Source of the DNA: Bacillota bacterium
GTDB taxonomy: Bacteria; Bacillota; Clostridia; Peptostreptococcales; Anaerovoracaceae
Direction of reading: 5' to 3'
NCBI GenBank assembly: GCA_030536355.1
Contig: JAUNQD010000010.1
Location: 1 to 52,643 of the forward strand
DNA length: 52,643 bases
Both the position numbers and the translations under genes were made by a program. The number at the start of each line of letters is the position of its first letter. Within the stretch, counting starts at the first letter, position 1. The notes under the pieces are model-generated. The model searched no databases and had not been told where the DNA came from. It saw only the letters and a list, made by a program, of their open reading frames with translations. Below are positions 44,859-52,503 of this stretch, piece after piece.

Positions 44859-45385
44859 ATGAGTGATTTCATCATTCAGGGGATCGGTTTTCTCGGGTTG
44901 GTTTTCTTCGTCGTATCGTATCAGATCAGATCAAACAGGGCATTGTTCCTCTGTCAGCTTCTGGGATGTATCGTCTTCAGCATCCAGCTATATCTGCTAG
45001 GTGCATATACGGGAGCAATAGGTCTTCTGATCAATATCCTGAGAAATCTTCTGCTTCTGAAGATAAATGATTGGCAGTGGATAAAAAGCAAGCTTACTCT
45101 ATCACCATCTTGGTTCTGCTGCTGGTTATGACTGTCTACACATGGGCAGGCTGGATCAGTCTGCTGCCGCTGGCATCTGTCGACATCACAACTATCGGCT
45201 ACTGGACCAACAATGCGCAGAAAATAAGGCTGTCTCAACTCTTTGGATCACCTTGCACCCTCGTCTACGATCTGCTTATGCGTTCGTGGGGAGGTGCCAT
45301 GAGTGAGGCTATAACTCTCGTATCCATAATATTTTCTATATATCGCTTCGGCTGGACCAACATGGGAGAAGGTCAAATAAAATAG
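44859..45385 (+). pseudogene. YgjV-family membrane protein gene with a -1 frameshift
   Basis: Two overlapping frames together make one YgjV-type inner-membrane protein. The first (44859-45131) supplies IIQGIGFLGLVFFVVSYQIR through NDWQWIK. The second (open from 45071 to 45385) continues QAYSITILVLLLVMTVYTW, GYWTNNAQKIRLSQLFGSPC and SEAITLVSIIFSIYRFGW. The switch falls at GGATAAAAAGC (about 45080-45090). One additional A would restore a continuous protein of about 175 residues. No proper slippery heptamer is present, so a true deletion or a homopolymer sequencing error is likelier than programmed shifting. AGGTG precedes the start. Confidence 0.75.
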
Positions 45386-45535
45386 GATGCCAAGAGCTAA
45401 TATGTAGAGGGTGGTTTCTACCATCTAATACATATGACTGCGGCTCATTTGTGGTGAATTGAAAAGCAGTTGTAGGAAAGGAGCAGAAAAGCCTTATAAC
45501 CGCTACAAATTCAACGCAGAAAGGAGCTGTTGTTT
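45386..45535. other. Left junction region of the mobile element
   Basis: 150 bp without a gene. It holds an imperfect stem-loop (45403-45426, arms GGTGGT and ACCATC around TTCT) and the leader of tnpV with several AAAGGAG-like sites (around 45475 and 45517). The chromosome/element junction probably lies here. Confidence 0.4.
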
Positions 45536-45910
45536 ATGAAATCTCTATTTGAGGAAATGGGCGGTACATATCGTCAAGTGGGCGATTATTTCATCCCAAA
45601 CCTTGTTTTGCCGGATACCGGCAATTATCAGATCGGCAAATACGGACGTTTGCGCCGCAGCTATCTGAAAGAACACCGAAAAATCCTCTACACCAATTAT
45701 GTGATGGATGGTACATTATTCAAGCATCTGTCCGAGATCGATCAAGCCTGCAATGAGCGTATGGAGATCATCGTTCCCGCTATGGCAAAGCAGGAGGGCG
45801 TGACCGAAGCACTCAAATCGGCTGACCAAATGGAATGGGTATGTCGTATGAATAGCATCCGCAACCGTGCGGAGGAAATTGTCCTGCACGAATTGGTATA
45901 TGACCAGTAA
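45536..45910 (+). CDS. tnpV: Transposon-encoded protein TnpV
   Basis: A 124-residue small protein of the TnpV family carried by Tn4451-type elements; its function is not established. The family pattern is clear: MKSLFEEMGGTYRQVGDYFI, IGKYGRLRRSYLKEHR, and the C-terminal ALKSADQMEWVCRMNSI with NRAEEIVLHELVY. It is an all-helical, cytoplasmic protein. The ATG at 45536 follows AAAGGAG by 13 bp; a TTG two codons earlier is an alternative start. Confidence 0.9.
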   Translation: MKSLFEEMGGTYRQVGDYFIPNLVLPDTGNYQIGKYGRLRRSYLKEHRKILYTNYVMDGTLFKHLSEIDQACNERMEIIVPAMAKQEGVTEALKSADQMEWVCRMNSIRNRAEEIVLHELVYDQ

Positions 45911-45920
45911 CAACATAAAC

Positions 45921-45964
45921 AAAGCCCACGCTGCCGATAAGAAAAATCGGAGGCGTGGGCTTTT
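45921..45964 (+). terminator. Terminator after tnpV
   Basis: Long stem AAAGCCCACGC / complement, extended by an inner CCGAT/ATCGG stem, ending in TTTT, 10 bp after the tnpV stop. Confidence 0.88.
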
Positions 45965-45979
45965 CCGTTATGTGGGTAA

Positions 45980-46080
45980 CACCAACAAAGTCGAACGTCA
46001 AGGGTCTCCGTACCGCTTTGCGGTACTCCGATGAACGGCGTACCGCCGCCCTTGACCTCCGCCTTTGCTGGCGTTTGGTG
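45980..46080. repeat. Long interrupted inverted repeat (structured element)
   Basis: Nested complementary segments over 101 bp: CACCAA (45980-45985) with TTGGTG (46075-46080), GTCAAGGG (45997-46004) with CCCTTGAC (46049-46056), and an inner perfect hairpin GTACCGC-TTT-GCGGTAC (46010-46026). No gene covers it. It could be a folded RNA, a recombination site or a transcription barrier between tnpV and the convergent rhuM. Confidence 0.6.
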
Positions 46081-46140
46081 GTAATCAAGGCGGCAACGGA
46101 TAAATCCGCTACCGCTACAATAATTATTTCATCAGTTTGC

Positions 46141-47166
46141 TTATTCGTCGTTATCTTCGATGCTTGCCACAAGGCGGTCAAAGTCGCTCTGATATGTTCT
46201 GTCCTGCAAAACACGGAATTTTTCAAATTCACTTTCTGCAAATGCTTTTGCAATCGCTGCGGTCACTTTGCCTTTGTCATGCAAAATATCTTCCTCGTTG
46301 AACTGGAGGAACGCATCAAGACGGCTGACCCAATCCTGCATATACATGATGTTTCCCCGTCGTGCCTGTCTTTCGGCATAGTCAAGGTACATCGTCACGA
46401 TCTCATTTAGATTTGTCATTTCCGCTTCATTTAAGTAGTTTTTGGCAATCGAAACATCCGATTTGCGGATGCGGCCCTGCGGAGCGTTTTTCCAAGTGGT
46501 CAAGCCCATATTCGGCTTTGTGCTGTCGGCTCGTCCATAGACAATCTCAGCCGCCGTATGGTGGGTGACGGCGTAATGGAGCTTGTTCTGCACCGTGGCA
46601 AAAAACTCTTTTGTAATGGGGCTGTTCACATCATAGTCTGCGCTGCACTGAGAGTAGATATCCGTAATCTTCTGATAAAAGCGGCGCTCACTGGAGCGAA
46701 TATCACGGATGCGCTCCAACTGTTCCTCGAAGTAGTCTTTGCCGAAGAAGTTTTCCGGCTCACGCAGCCGTGCGTCATCCATCACATAACCCTTGATGAT
46801 GAACTCTTTTAATACCCGGTTTGCCCAAATGCGGAACATGGTGGCTTTTCTGGAATTTACACGGTATCCGACGGCGATAATGGCATCCAGATTGTAGTAG
46901 TTGGTGTTGTACCGCTTACCGTCAGCCGCAGTTGTTTCCATTTTGGAAACAACTGATTCTTCAAGCAGTTCGCCGGATTCAAAGATATTTTTCAGATGCT
47001 TTGAGATGGCTGCTTTTTGAACTTCAAACAATTCAGCCATCTTTGCCTGTGTCAGCCACAGGTTTTCCTGATATAAAAGGATCTCGACCCGAACATCGCC
47101 GTTATCAGTTTTATAAAACAGGATTTCCCTCGTTTCGTAGGGAGTCAGTCCGTATTCTTCGTTCAT
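46141..47166 (-). CDS. rhuM: RhuM family protein
   Basis: A 341-residue cytoplasmic protein of the RhuM family, first named next to restriction genes and often carried on islands; biochemical function unknown. The N-terminal part resembles a DNA-binding helix-turn-helix (ENLWLTQAKMAELFEVQKAA, ISKHLKNIFESGEL), followed by the family core YNLDAIIAVGYRVNSRKAT, FRIWANRVLKEFI and a helical C-terminus with AEIVYGRADSTKPNMGL. The ATG at 47166 has AAGGG 7 bp upstream. It is the last gene of a minus-strand cargo operon. Confidence 0.88.
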   Translation of the reverse strand: MNEEYGLTPYETREILFYKTDNGDVRVEILLYQENLWLTQAKMAELFEVQKAAISKHLKNIFESGELLEESVVSKMETTAADGKRYNTNYYNLDAIIAVGYRVNSRKATMFRIWANRVLKEFIIKGYVMDDARLREPENFFGKDYFEEQLERIRDIRSSERRFYQKITDIYSQCSADYDVNSPITKEFFATVQNKLHYAVTHHTAAEIVYGRADSTKPNMGLTTWKNAPQGRIRKSDVSIAKNYLNEAEMTNLNEIVTMYLDYAERQARRGNIMYMQDWVSRLDAFLQFNEEDILHDKGKVTAAIAKAFAESEFEKFRVLQDRTYQSDFDRLVASIEDNDE

Positions 47167-47179
47167 ATCCATTCCCTTC

Positions 47180-48085
47180 CTATTCCTCATTCTTGTTCCT
47201 CGCCCTGCTCTTGTAAACATTGTGCTTGTTTTTGCACTGAGGACTGCAAAATACGGCGCTCGGTCTGCTTGCGACAAAGGCTTTGGTGCAATGTCTGCAA
47301 AGGCGGATTGGATTCTCGCTGTCGGTCAGCATAAAGCTGAACATCATCTGTACGCCAAGCAGCAGCGAGTGGAAATCCCATACGATTGTCGGTTTATCAA
47401 GCAGGAGAATATGGTAGGTGGGCGCAATGCCGCCAAATGCCGCCATGCTCTCCTGCATGATCTGCCGGGTATCCTCGTTCAGCTTATCGTAGTCCTCATA
47501 ATAAAGGAAACTGTTGACATAGGTAAAAGCCCAATCAATAAACTGCTGTTTCATCCAATCGTAGCGTTCGGCATACTCCCGCTGAAAGCTCATATTGACC
47601 GCCATAGGCTTATCTGTCATGGTCATAGCCAGCGCCATCATAATGCGGTCATTCTGGATATTCCACATGGATTCCACGCCACGCTTGATGACATCCAGTT
47701 TGTCAAAGGGGAAGAACAAATCCAGATAATCCTCCGTGGACATGGTTTCCTCTTTGATGAAATGGTTTTTCGGCAGGTACACCGCTTCATAGTCCATGAA
47801 ACTGGGCGTAGTTGGCAGTGCGGTCATCAAACCGAACAGACCGTACTTTACGGCAAACTGCTGGATCGCCTTTTGGATTTCCGCATCCGGCTTCTCACCC
47901 ATGCCCATGCGCCCGATATTGATGGCATCCAAGACGATCCGCTGATACTCCGCCAGCGGGTCATAGATGCTCGGCTGTGCTGTCTTTGTGGGCGTAAGAT
48001 ACAACGTACCGTCTGCCGCCTCTTTCCATTCATATTCGCTATATCGCACCCAGTTGGAACTGGTGCGTTCAAAAAGGTGTTTCAT
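47180..48085 (-). CDS. Unknown protein with C-terminal zinc finger (mobile-element cargo)
   Basis: A 301-residue protein not assigned to a named family. The body (1-255) is alpha/beta with no motif recognised. Residues 263-284 form CRHC-x13-CSPQC, a treble-clef-like zinc module followed by a basic tail (KHNVYKSRARNK), suggesting nucleic-acid binding. The layout recalls CGNR-type proteins, in which a variable domain is joined to a C-terminal zinc finger. The ATG at 48085 has GGAGGG 8 bp upstream. It lies 13 bp before rhuM and 60 bp after the acidic-protein gene. Confidence 0.7.
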   Translation of the reverse strand: MKHLFERTSSNWVRYSEYEWKEAADGTLYLTPTKTAQPSIYDPLAEYQRIVLDAINIGRMGMGEKPDAEIQKAIQQFAVKYGLFGLMTALPTTPSFMDYEAVYLPKNHFIKEETMSTEDYLDLFFPFDKLDVIKRGVESMWNIQNDRIMMALAMTMTDKPMAVNMSFQREYAERYDWMKQQFIDWAFTYVNSFLYYEDYDKLNEDTRQIMQESMAAFGGIAPTYHILLLDKPTIVWDFHSLLLGVQMMFSFMLTDSENPIRLCRHCTKAFVASRPSAVFCSPQCKNKHNVYKSRARNKNEE

Positions 48086-48145
48086 ATACAAAACCCTCCG
48101 TTATGTATTGTAACCCGAATAACTCCAATTCATATTAGCATTATA

Positions 48146-49069
48146 CTATTTCTGTCCTTCTATATCAACAGCTTTTCCGTTGTCTGCTAAAAAAGCCTTT
48201 TCCATTAAAGTCATCGGCTGCTGCTTTTCCGCCTTATCTGTAAGGGTGGGAAGCAGCTCTTTTCGTATCTTTTTCATCATTGTGTTGCGCACCTTTCGGA
48301 TATTGCGGTCACTCTGCTGCCGTATAGCGGCAATCCTTGTGGAGCTGAACAACCGGACAGCCCACAGGAACAACAGCTCTTTGTGATCCTCTTTCAGCTC
48401 CAACAGGATTTCAGACAGATATTCCTCCGTCACAAGCTCGTGTATATCGTAAGGGCAATAGAAAATTGCGTCAATGAAATCGCCCTTGCGAATCTGCTTT
48501 TCCAGAACATCGTTCAGCGTATCCGGGAAAAAGAGTTCGTTGGCGGATGCGCCGTAATCAAGAGGAACATCGTCACCGCTGCGGCTGAGTTCGTGGTAGC
48601 GTTCTCTGCGCTCCCGGTTGGCATCCAACTTGTCCCACCAAGCGATCACCTTTTCAAAATCCCGTTGTGTTCTGGCAGCGTCCTCCAGACGGGCAAGAGC
48701 TTCTGACCGCAGCTCCCGTTTGAGTTTCTTTCGTTCCGGTTCCTCGTCCCCGGCATCGTCCTCAAGGGGATGTTCTGCGGCATCGGCTTCCAGTCGGTCG
48801 ATGATATTCTGCTCCAGAGCAATCTGACGCTGTGCCTGCTCCACTGATTCAGCTTCCACTTCATCTGGATAGCTTTCGTTGCTGCTGTCCTCAGTATCTA
48901 TCTTCTTTCGTTTCCGTTTTGGTTTATCGGGAGGATCGTCTATCTCGGCATCAGCGGCATCCTCGTCATCCCAAAGGGCGTTTTCATCTTCTTCCTCGTC
49001 ATCAGCTATGTAGTCAAAATCGTAGGATTCATATTCTTCATCTTCATACCTGCAATCATCATCGAACAC
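48146..49069 (-). CDS. Acidic protein with sigma-region-4-like C-terminus (mobile-element cargo)
   Basis: A 307-residue hypothetical protein. The first 55 residues are extremely acidic (long Asp/Glu/Tyr runs), followed by a basic patch KPKRKRKK and a second acidic block to about 115. Residues 120-170 are helical. The C-terminal part (about 235-285) reads LLFLWAVRLFSSTRIAAIRQ, then SDRNIRKVRNTMMKKIRKEL, a layout similar to the helix-turn-helix of sigma region 4 (tentative). Translation probably starts at GTG 49069 (AGAGG 8 bp upstream); GTG 49078 is possible. Function unknown. Confidence 0.65.
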   Translation of the reverse strand: MFDDDCRYEDEEYESYDFDYIADDEEEDENALWDDEDAADAEIDDPPDKPKRKRKKIDTEDSSNESYPDEVEAESVEQAQRQIALEQNIIDRLEADAAEHPLEDDAGDEEPERKKLKRELRSEALARLEDAARTQRDFEKVIAWWDKLDANRERRERYHELSRSGDDVPLDYGASANELFFPDTLNDVLEKQIRKGDFIDAIFYCPYDIHELVTEEYLSEILLELKEDHKELLFLWAVRLFSSTRIAAIRQQSDRNIRKVRNTMMKKIRKELLPTLTDKAEKQQPMTLMEKAFLADNGKAVDIEGQK

Positions 49070-49226
49070 CGCAGACACCTCTCTTCAAAAACATTTTTGA
49101 AATTTTCTGCAATTCTCCTTAAAAACAGTTCCGCTAAACACCCCGTATTTCTCCTATTAGTGAGGAAGTAATATGTTTTATCTTTAATCAGATTACTTCC
49201 GACACCAAAGGAAGGAGGAACTGCCT
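49070..49226. other. Divergent intergenic region with two hairpins
   Basis: 157 bp between divergent cargo genes. It contains TTCAAAAA-CAT-TTTTTGAA (49084-49102) in the leader of the acidic-protein gene and a GGAAGTAAT/ATTACTTCC inverted repeat (49164-49172 and 49192-49200) before the Cys-rich gene. Either may be an operator; no clear promoter was picked out. Confidence 0.4.
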
Positions 49227-49595
49227 ATGTCAAACACCCATCGTGAGCTGACCGGTCGGGAGAAGCAGCGGATCAAAAAGCTGATTACTTCTCTCTGCGC
49301 CAACCACGACAAGGAATACGGCTGCCTGCCGCTGGACTGCGAATGCCCCATGTTTGGTATCTGCTATACCAACAGCGCCCTGTGCAGCTATTTCCGCAAG
49401 TCTGTCCTGCCGGAAGATGCGGATTTGGAAGCTGTATTCACCCGCACACCAACCACCAACTGTAAGCAATGCGGCAAACCGTTCCCCGTTGATGGGAAGC
49501 GGGTGTACTGCTCGGAACGCTGTGCCGAAGAAGCACGCCGCCAGCAGACCGCGGCAAGGGTGCGTAAGCACCGGGAAAAGAAACATCATGAGTAA
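49227..49595 (+). CDS. Cysteine-rich VLP-type protein
   Basis: A 122-residue protein of the Cys-rich VLP family common on Firmicutes mobile elements; role unknown. The N-terminal domain has IKKLITSLCANHD, CLPLDCECPMFGICY and an additional Cys (LCSYF), likely a metal-binding cluster. The C-terminus (79-99) adds CKQC-x12-CSERC, the same zinc module seen in the neighbouring cargo protein and twice in TnpX, followed by a basic helix (ARVRKHREKKHH). An AAGGAGGA site precedes the ATG. Confidence 0.85.
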   Translation: MSNTHRELTGREKQRIKKLITSLCANHDKEYGCLPLDCECPMFGICYTNSALCSYFRKSVLPEDADLEAVFTRTPTTNCKQCGKPFPVDGKRVYCSERCAEEARRQQTAARVRKHREKKHHE

Positions 49596-49602
49596 CCGTT
49601 TT

Positions 49603-49642
49603 GCCCTCGAAAAGCCTTGTGCAGCAAGGCTTTTTTGAGGGC
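49603..49642 (+). terminator. Terminator after the Cys-rich VLP gene
   Basis: A 17-nt arm GCCCTCGAAAAGCCTTG pairs with its near-perfect complement across a 5-nt loop, 8 bp after the stop codon. Confidence 0.88.
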
Positions 49643-49769
49643 ATTTCTGCGTCGGTAAGGTATTTATATCTGTTGCCTACTTTTAACCGTACAAATGGTT
49701 ACACAACATCGGAACTGAAATTATTATACAAGAATTTTATGAAATTTTCAACATGGAGGTAAACTGCCT

Positions 49770-49985
49770 ATGGTAAAAAACGAAAACCGAAACTTTTCTT
49801 ATATGACCCGCCGTATCGGCGGCACCACCTACAAGGTGAAAGTGGTGTTCAGTGATACCGAACACGAAACGATGGAAGATAAAATTTTGCGCATTGTTCG
49901 CAATGAAGCGCTGGATAATGACGGAAAATGTGATATAATGGGTGTACCACAAATGAGCCGACAGTCTGAAAGGAGCGCATCATGA
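49770..49985 (+). CDS. tnpW: Transposon-encoded protein TnpW
   Basis: A 71-residue protein of the TnpW family, regularly placed beside the large serine recombinase of Tn4451-type elements. The pattern MTRRIGGTTYKVKVVFSDT, TMEDKILRIVRNEAL and the tail CDIMGVPQMSRQSERSA is diagnostic. Its last 4 bp overlap the recombinase start (ATGA), coupling translation. It may be an accessory or regulatory factor for recombination; no activity is established. Confidence 0.9.
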   Translation: MVKNENRNFSYMTRRIGGTTYKVKVVFSDTEHETMEDKILRIVRNEALDNDGKCDIMGVPQMSRQSERSAS

Positions 49986-52072
49986 TGAGCGTGAAACAGA
50001 CTGTGGGACAGGATCCCAATAAAATTACGGCATTGTACGAGAGACTTTCCCGTGACGATGATCAGGTTGGCGATAGCAACAGCATTGTCAATCAGAAAAA
50101 ATACCTCGAAAGCTACGCTGAGCAGAGAGGCTACACCAACATTAGGCACTATACCGATGACGGTTGGAGCGGCGGCAATTTCAACCGTCCTGCATGGAAG
50201 CAGTTGGAGGCAGATATTGAAGTTGGTAAGATTGCCCATGTAATCGTAAAGGACATGAGCCGAATCGGCAGAGATTATCTGCAGACCGGCTTTTACACGG
50301 AAGTATTCTTCCGTGAGCATGGCGTTCACTTTATTGCGATTGCCAACAGCGTGGACAGCGATGACCAGAACAGCAACGAGTTTGCGCCGTTTCTCAATAT
50401 CATGAACGAATGGTATCTTCGTGATCTGAGCCGCAAGCAGCGCACCGCTATCCGAGTAAAGGGCGAATCGGGCAAGCCCACCACCAACTGCGCCATCTAC
50501 GGTTACAAGAAAATGCCGGGTGATAAGTACAGTTGGTATATCGACGAGGAAGCGGCGGAGGTTGTCCGCAGGATATTCCGTCTGACCATCGAGGGCAAAG
50601 GCCCCTATGATATTGCCCGTATTCTCTATGACGATAAGGTGGAAACGCCCGCCGTTTACCTCGGCAAGCAGAACAAAGGCGTTTGGAAAAGCAAAGAGGA
50701 ATTTCCCAACCCATATAACTGGAGCGGCTATATCGTCGGGCAGATTCTTTCCAAACCCGAATATATGGGGCATACGGTCAACTTCCGTTCTCACAAGCAG
50801 TCCTACAAGGACAAAAATCCTGTGATGAACCCCAAAGAGGAATGGCTGATCTTTGAGAACACCCATGAAGCTATTGTGGATAAGGAAACGTGGGAGCTTG
50901 CACAAAAGCTGCGCAAGACACCGAGACGCCACGACACACTGGGTGAAGCCAATCCTTTGACCGGACTTCTGTTCTGCGCCGACTGCGGAGCGAAAATGAC
51001 AAACCATCGTTCCAGAGGCGGCACGGAGAATAATCCCTACCCCTCCGACTTTTACGACTGCTCCTCTTATACGCTGGCACACCAAAAACGCACTCATGCT
51101 TGCAGCGGCCACTATATCAGAACAAAGGCACTCAGAGAGCTGATTCTGGAAACCGTCCGCACAGCAAGCACCTTTGCTATCGCAAACCAAGATGAATTTA
51201 TGGAAAATGTGCGCTCCGCTTCTCAGATCAGACAGGCGGAAGCGGCAAAGGAAACCAAGCGCAAGCTGAACAAAGACCGTAAGCGTATCACCGAGCTGGA
51301 CAACATCATTAAAAAGCTCTATGAATCCTTTGCCGTTGGGCGGATCTCCGATGAACGCTTTGACAGTCTGCTTGCGGAATATGAGACTGAGCAAAAAGCC
51401 CTTATTGCTTCTGTGACCGAAGCGGAGCAGCGTTTGTCCTGCTTTGAGGAAGATACTGACCGTGCGGAGCAGTTCCTTTCTCTGGCGAAGAAATACACCG
51501 ACTTTTCGGAGCTGACTACTCCGATGATTAACGAATTTATTGATAAGATCATCGTCCACTCCCCGGAAAAGATTGACGGAGATCGCGTGCAGGAAGTGGA
51601 GATTTATTTGAAATTCATCGGGCGCTTTGATCTGCCCGAACCGGAGCTGACTGCAGAGGAAGCCAAGCGGCAGGAGCAGCTTCGCAGACACCGCATCAAG
51701 AGCCGGGAACGCTATCAGAAAATCAAGGCTGGCGAACACGCCGTTGGTCAACCGTTCAAGCTGACCTGTAAATGCTGCGGCAAAGAATTTGAATCCAAGC
51801 GTTCCAACACTCTGTTCTGCGGCCCCAATTGTCGAGCAAAGTTTTATCGGCAGGAAGCGGCAGAAAGCAGAAATCGGGAATGTGTTTGCGGGAACTGCGG
51901 CAGCACCTTTACCACAACGAGATCGGACACGAAATATTGTTCGGATTCTTGCAGAGCGGCAGCTAACCGCAGGATGCAGAAAGAGCGTAACGCTGCAAAG
52001 AAGGCAACAGAAGCCCAGCCGGTATTGCAGGAAATCCATTCCCCCGAAGCACCGGAAAAGAAAACAGCATAA
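49982..52072 (+). CDS. tnpX: Large serine recombinase (TnpX type)
   Basis: Site-specific recombinase for excision and insertion, 696 residues. The N-terminal resolvase domain (about 13-165) has ALYERLSRDDD with the catalytic Ser and IVKDMSRIGRDYLQTGFY. The recombinase domain (about 180-310) is followed by a zinc ribbon (GLLFCADCGAKM ... HACSGHYI), a coiled coil (about 405-475) and a DUF4368-like region (LTTPMINEFIDKIIVHSPEK). Unusually, the C-terminus carries two further zinc modules, CKCC-x13-CGPNC (596-617) and CGNC-x13-CSDSC (636-657), with a basic tail. Confidence 0.95.
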   Translation: MMSVKQTVGQDPNKITALYERLSRDDDQVGDSNSIVNQKKYLESYAEQRGYTNIRHYTDDGWSGGNFNRPAWKQLEADIEVGKIAHVIVKDMSRIGRDYLQTGFYTEVFFREHGVHFIAIANSVDSDDQNSNEFAPFLNIMNEWYLRDLSRKQRTAIRVKGESGKPTTNCAIYGYKKMPGDKYSWYIDEEAAEVVRRIFRLTIEGKGPYDIARILYDDKVETPAVYLGKQNKGVWKSKEEFPNPYNWSGYIVGQILSKPEYMGHTVNFRSHKQSYKDKNPVMNPKEEWLIFENTHEAIVDKETWELAQKLRKTPRRHDTLGEANPLTGLLFCADCGAKMTNHRSRGGTENNPYPSDFYDCSSYTLAHQKRTHACSGHYIRTKALRELILETVRTASTFAIANQDEFMENVRSASQIRQAEAAKETKRKLNKDRKRITELDNIIKKLYESFAVGRISDERFDSLLAEYETEQKALIASVTEAEQRLSCFEEDTDRAEQFLSLAKKYTDFSELTTPMINEFIDKIIVHSPEKIDGDRVQEVEIYLKFIGRFDLPEPELTAEEAKRQEQLRRHRIKSRERYQKIKAGEHAVGQPFKLTCKCCGKEFESKRSNTLFCGPNCRAKFYRQEAAESRNRECVCGNCGSTFTTTRSDTKYCSDSCRAAANRRMQKERNAAKKATEAQPVLQEIHSPEAPEKKTA

Positions 52073-52083
52073 CGAATGACGCT

Positions 52084-52121
52084 AAAGGCGGCTTGTGAGA
52101 AAAATCTCACAGGCCGCCTTT
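52084..52121 (+). terminator. Terminator after tnpX
   Basis: Sixteen-nt arms AAAGGCGGCTTGTGAG / complement (one wobble) with an A-rich loop and a T-run, 11 bp after the recombinase stop. Confidence 0.9.
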
Positions 52122-52158
52122 TTGCGTCCCCGCCATCATTGGCAGAAAGGATTTTTAT

Positions 52159-52365
52159 ATGACCGAAAACGAAAAGAAATTGTTGCAGGCAAAGCACCGA
52201 CTGGAAGAAGCCGAGATGCGTGACCGTGAAAAAGAACGCAAGGCACGAACACGGCGATTGATCCAGGAGGGGGCAATTTTGGAGAAGGCATTGCCGCAGA
52301 CAACGCAGATGACTTTGGAACAGTTGGAGGAATTTTTGTGCGAGATATTCAAAACAATACGATGA
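52159..52365 (+). CDS. DUF3847-type small protein
   Basis: A 68-residue, highly charged helical protein. The pattern LLQAKHRLEEAEMRDREKE, RKARTRRLIQEGAILEKAL and a final MTLEQLEEFLCEIF matches the DUF3847 family, encoded just before MobA/MobL relaxases on mobilisable Firmicutes elements. It may therefore be a MobC-like accessory protein that binds near the transfer origin (inference). AAAGGA precedes the ATG. No relaxase follows within the window. Confidence 0.82.
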   Translation: MTENEKKLLQAKHRLEEAEMRDREKERKARTRRLIQEGAILEKALPQTTQMTLEQLEEFLCEIFKTIR

Positions 52366-52503
52366 TTTTTATGCGCTCCGGGCAACTGGGGCGCTTCTCT
52401 TTTATCCCGAAGGGCGCACTTACTCACCACCCCAAAGGGGCAGTGGTATCCACTTCGTGGCCCGTGCGCTCTCCGAGGATCGGCGGAAATCGTCGAAGGA
52501 AAA
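52366..52503. other. oriT-like cluster of inverted repeats at the element's right end
   Basis: Non-coding, G+C-rich, with stacked palindromes: CCCC-AAA-GGGG (52430-52440), AGTGG-TAT-CCACT (52442-52454), CCAC-TTC-GTGG (52450-52460), and an outer pair GCGCAC/GTGCGC (52414-52419, 52464-52469). Position after a DUF3847 gene and repeat density suggest a mobilisation origin, but the nick site was not identified. Confidence 0.4.

Larger units (their letters stand above)
45386..52503. mobile_element. TnpX-type (Tn4451-like) mobilisable element or remnant
   Basis: From shortly after the ygjV gene to about 52.5 kb, base composition rises clearly and codon use changes. The content is that of a serine-recombinase transposon: tnpV at the left, tnpW-tnpX and a DUF3847 gene at the right, cargo between. 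Exact ends were not found: no terminal repeats or target duplication could be recognised by eye. The limits given are the ygjV stop and the point where the sequence turns A+T-rich. A relaxase gene, usual after DUF3847, is missing. Confidence 0.75.

Noticed and set aside
45071..45131. Programmed -1 frameshift in the ygjV gene
   Set aside because: The A-run does not form a proper X XXY YYZ heptamer in the zero frame, and no downstream stimulatory structure was seen; a deletion or sequencing error is simpler.
45386..45535. Terminal inverted repeats or target duplication of the mobile element
   Set aside because: Comparison by eye of the left region with 52480-52643 gave no convincing match, so no attachment site is claimed.
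49829..52039. A 736-codon open frame on the minus strand opposite tnpX
   Set aside because: It mirrors the codon pattern of the recombinase, has no ribosome site or domain, and the plus-strand frame is unambiguously a serine recombinase.
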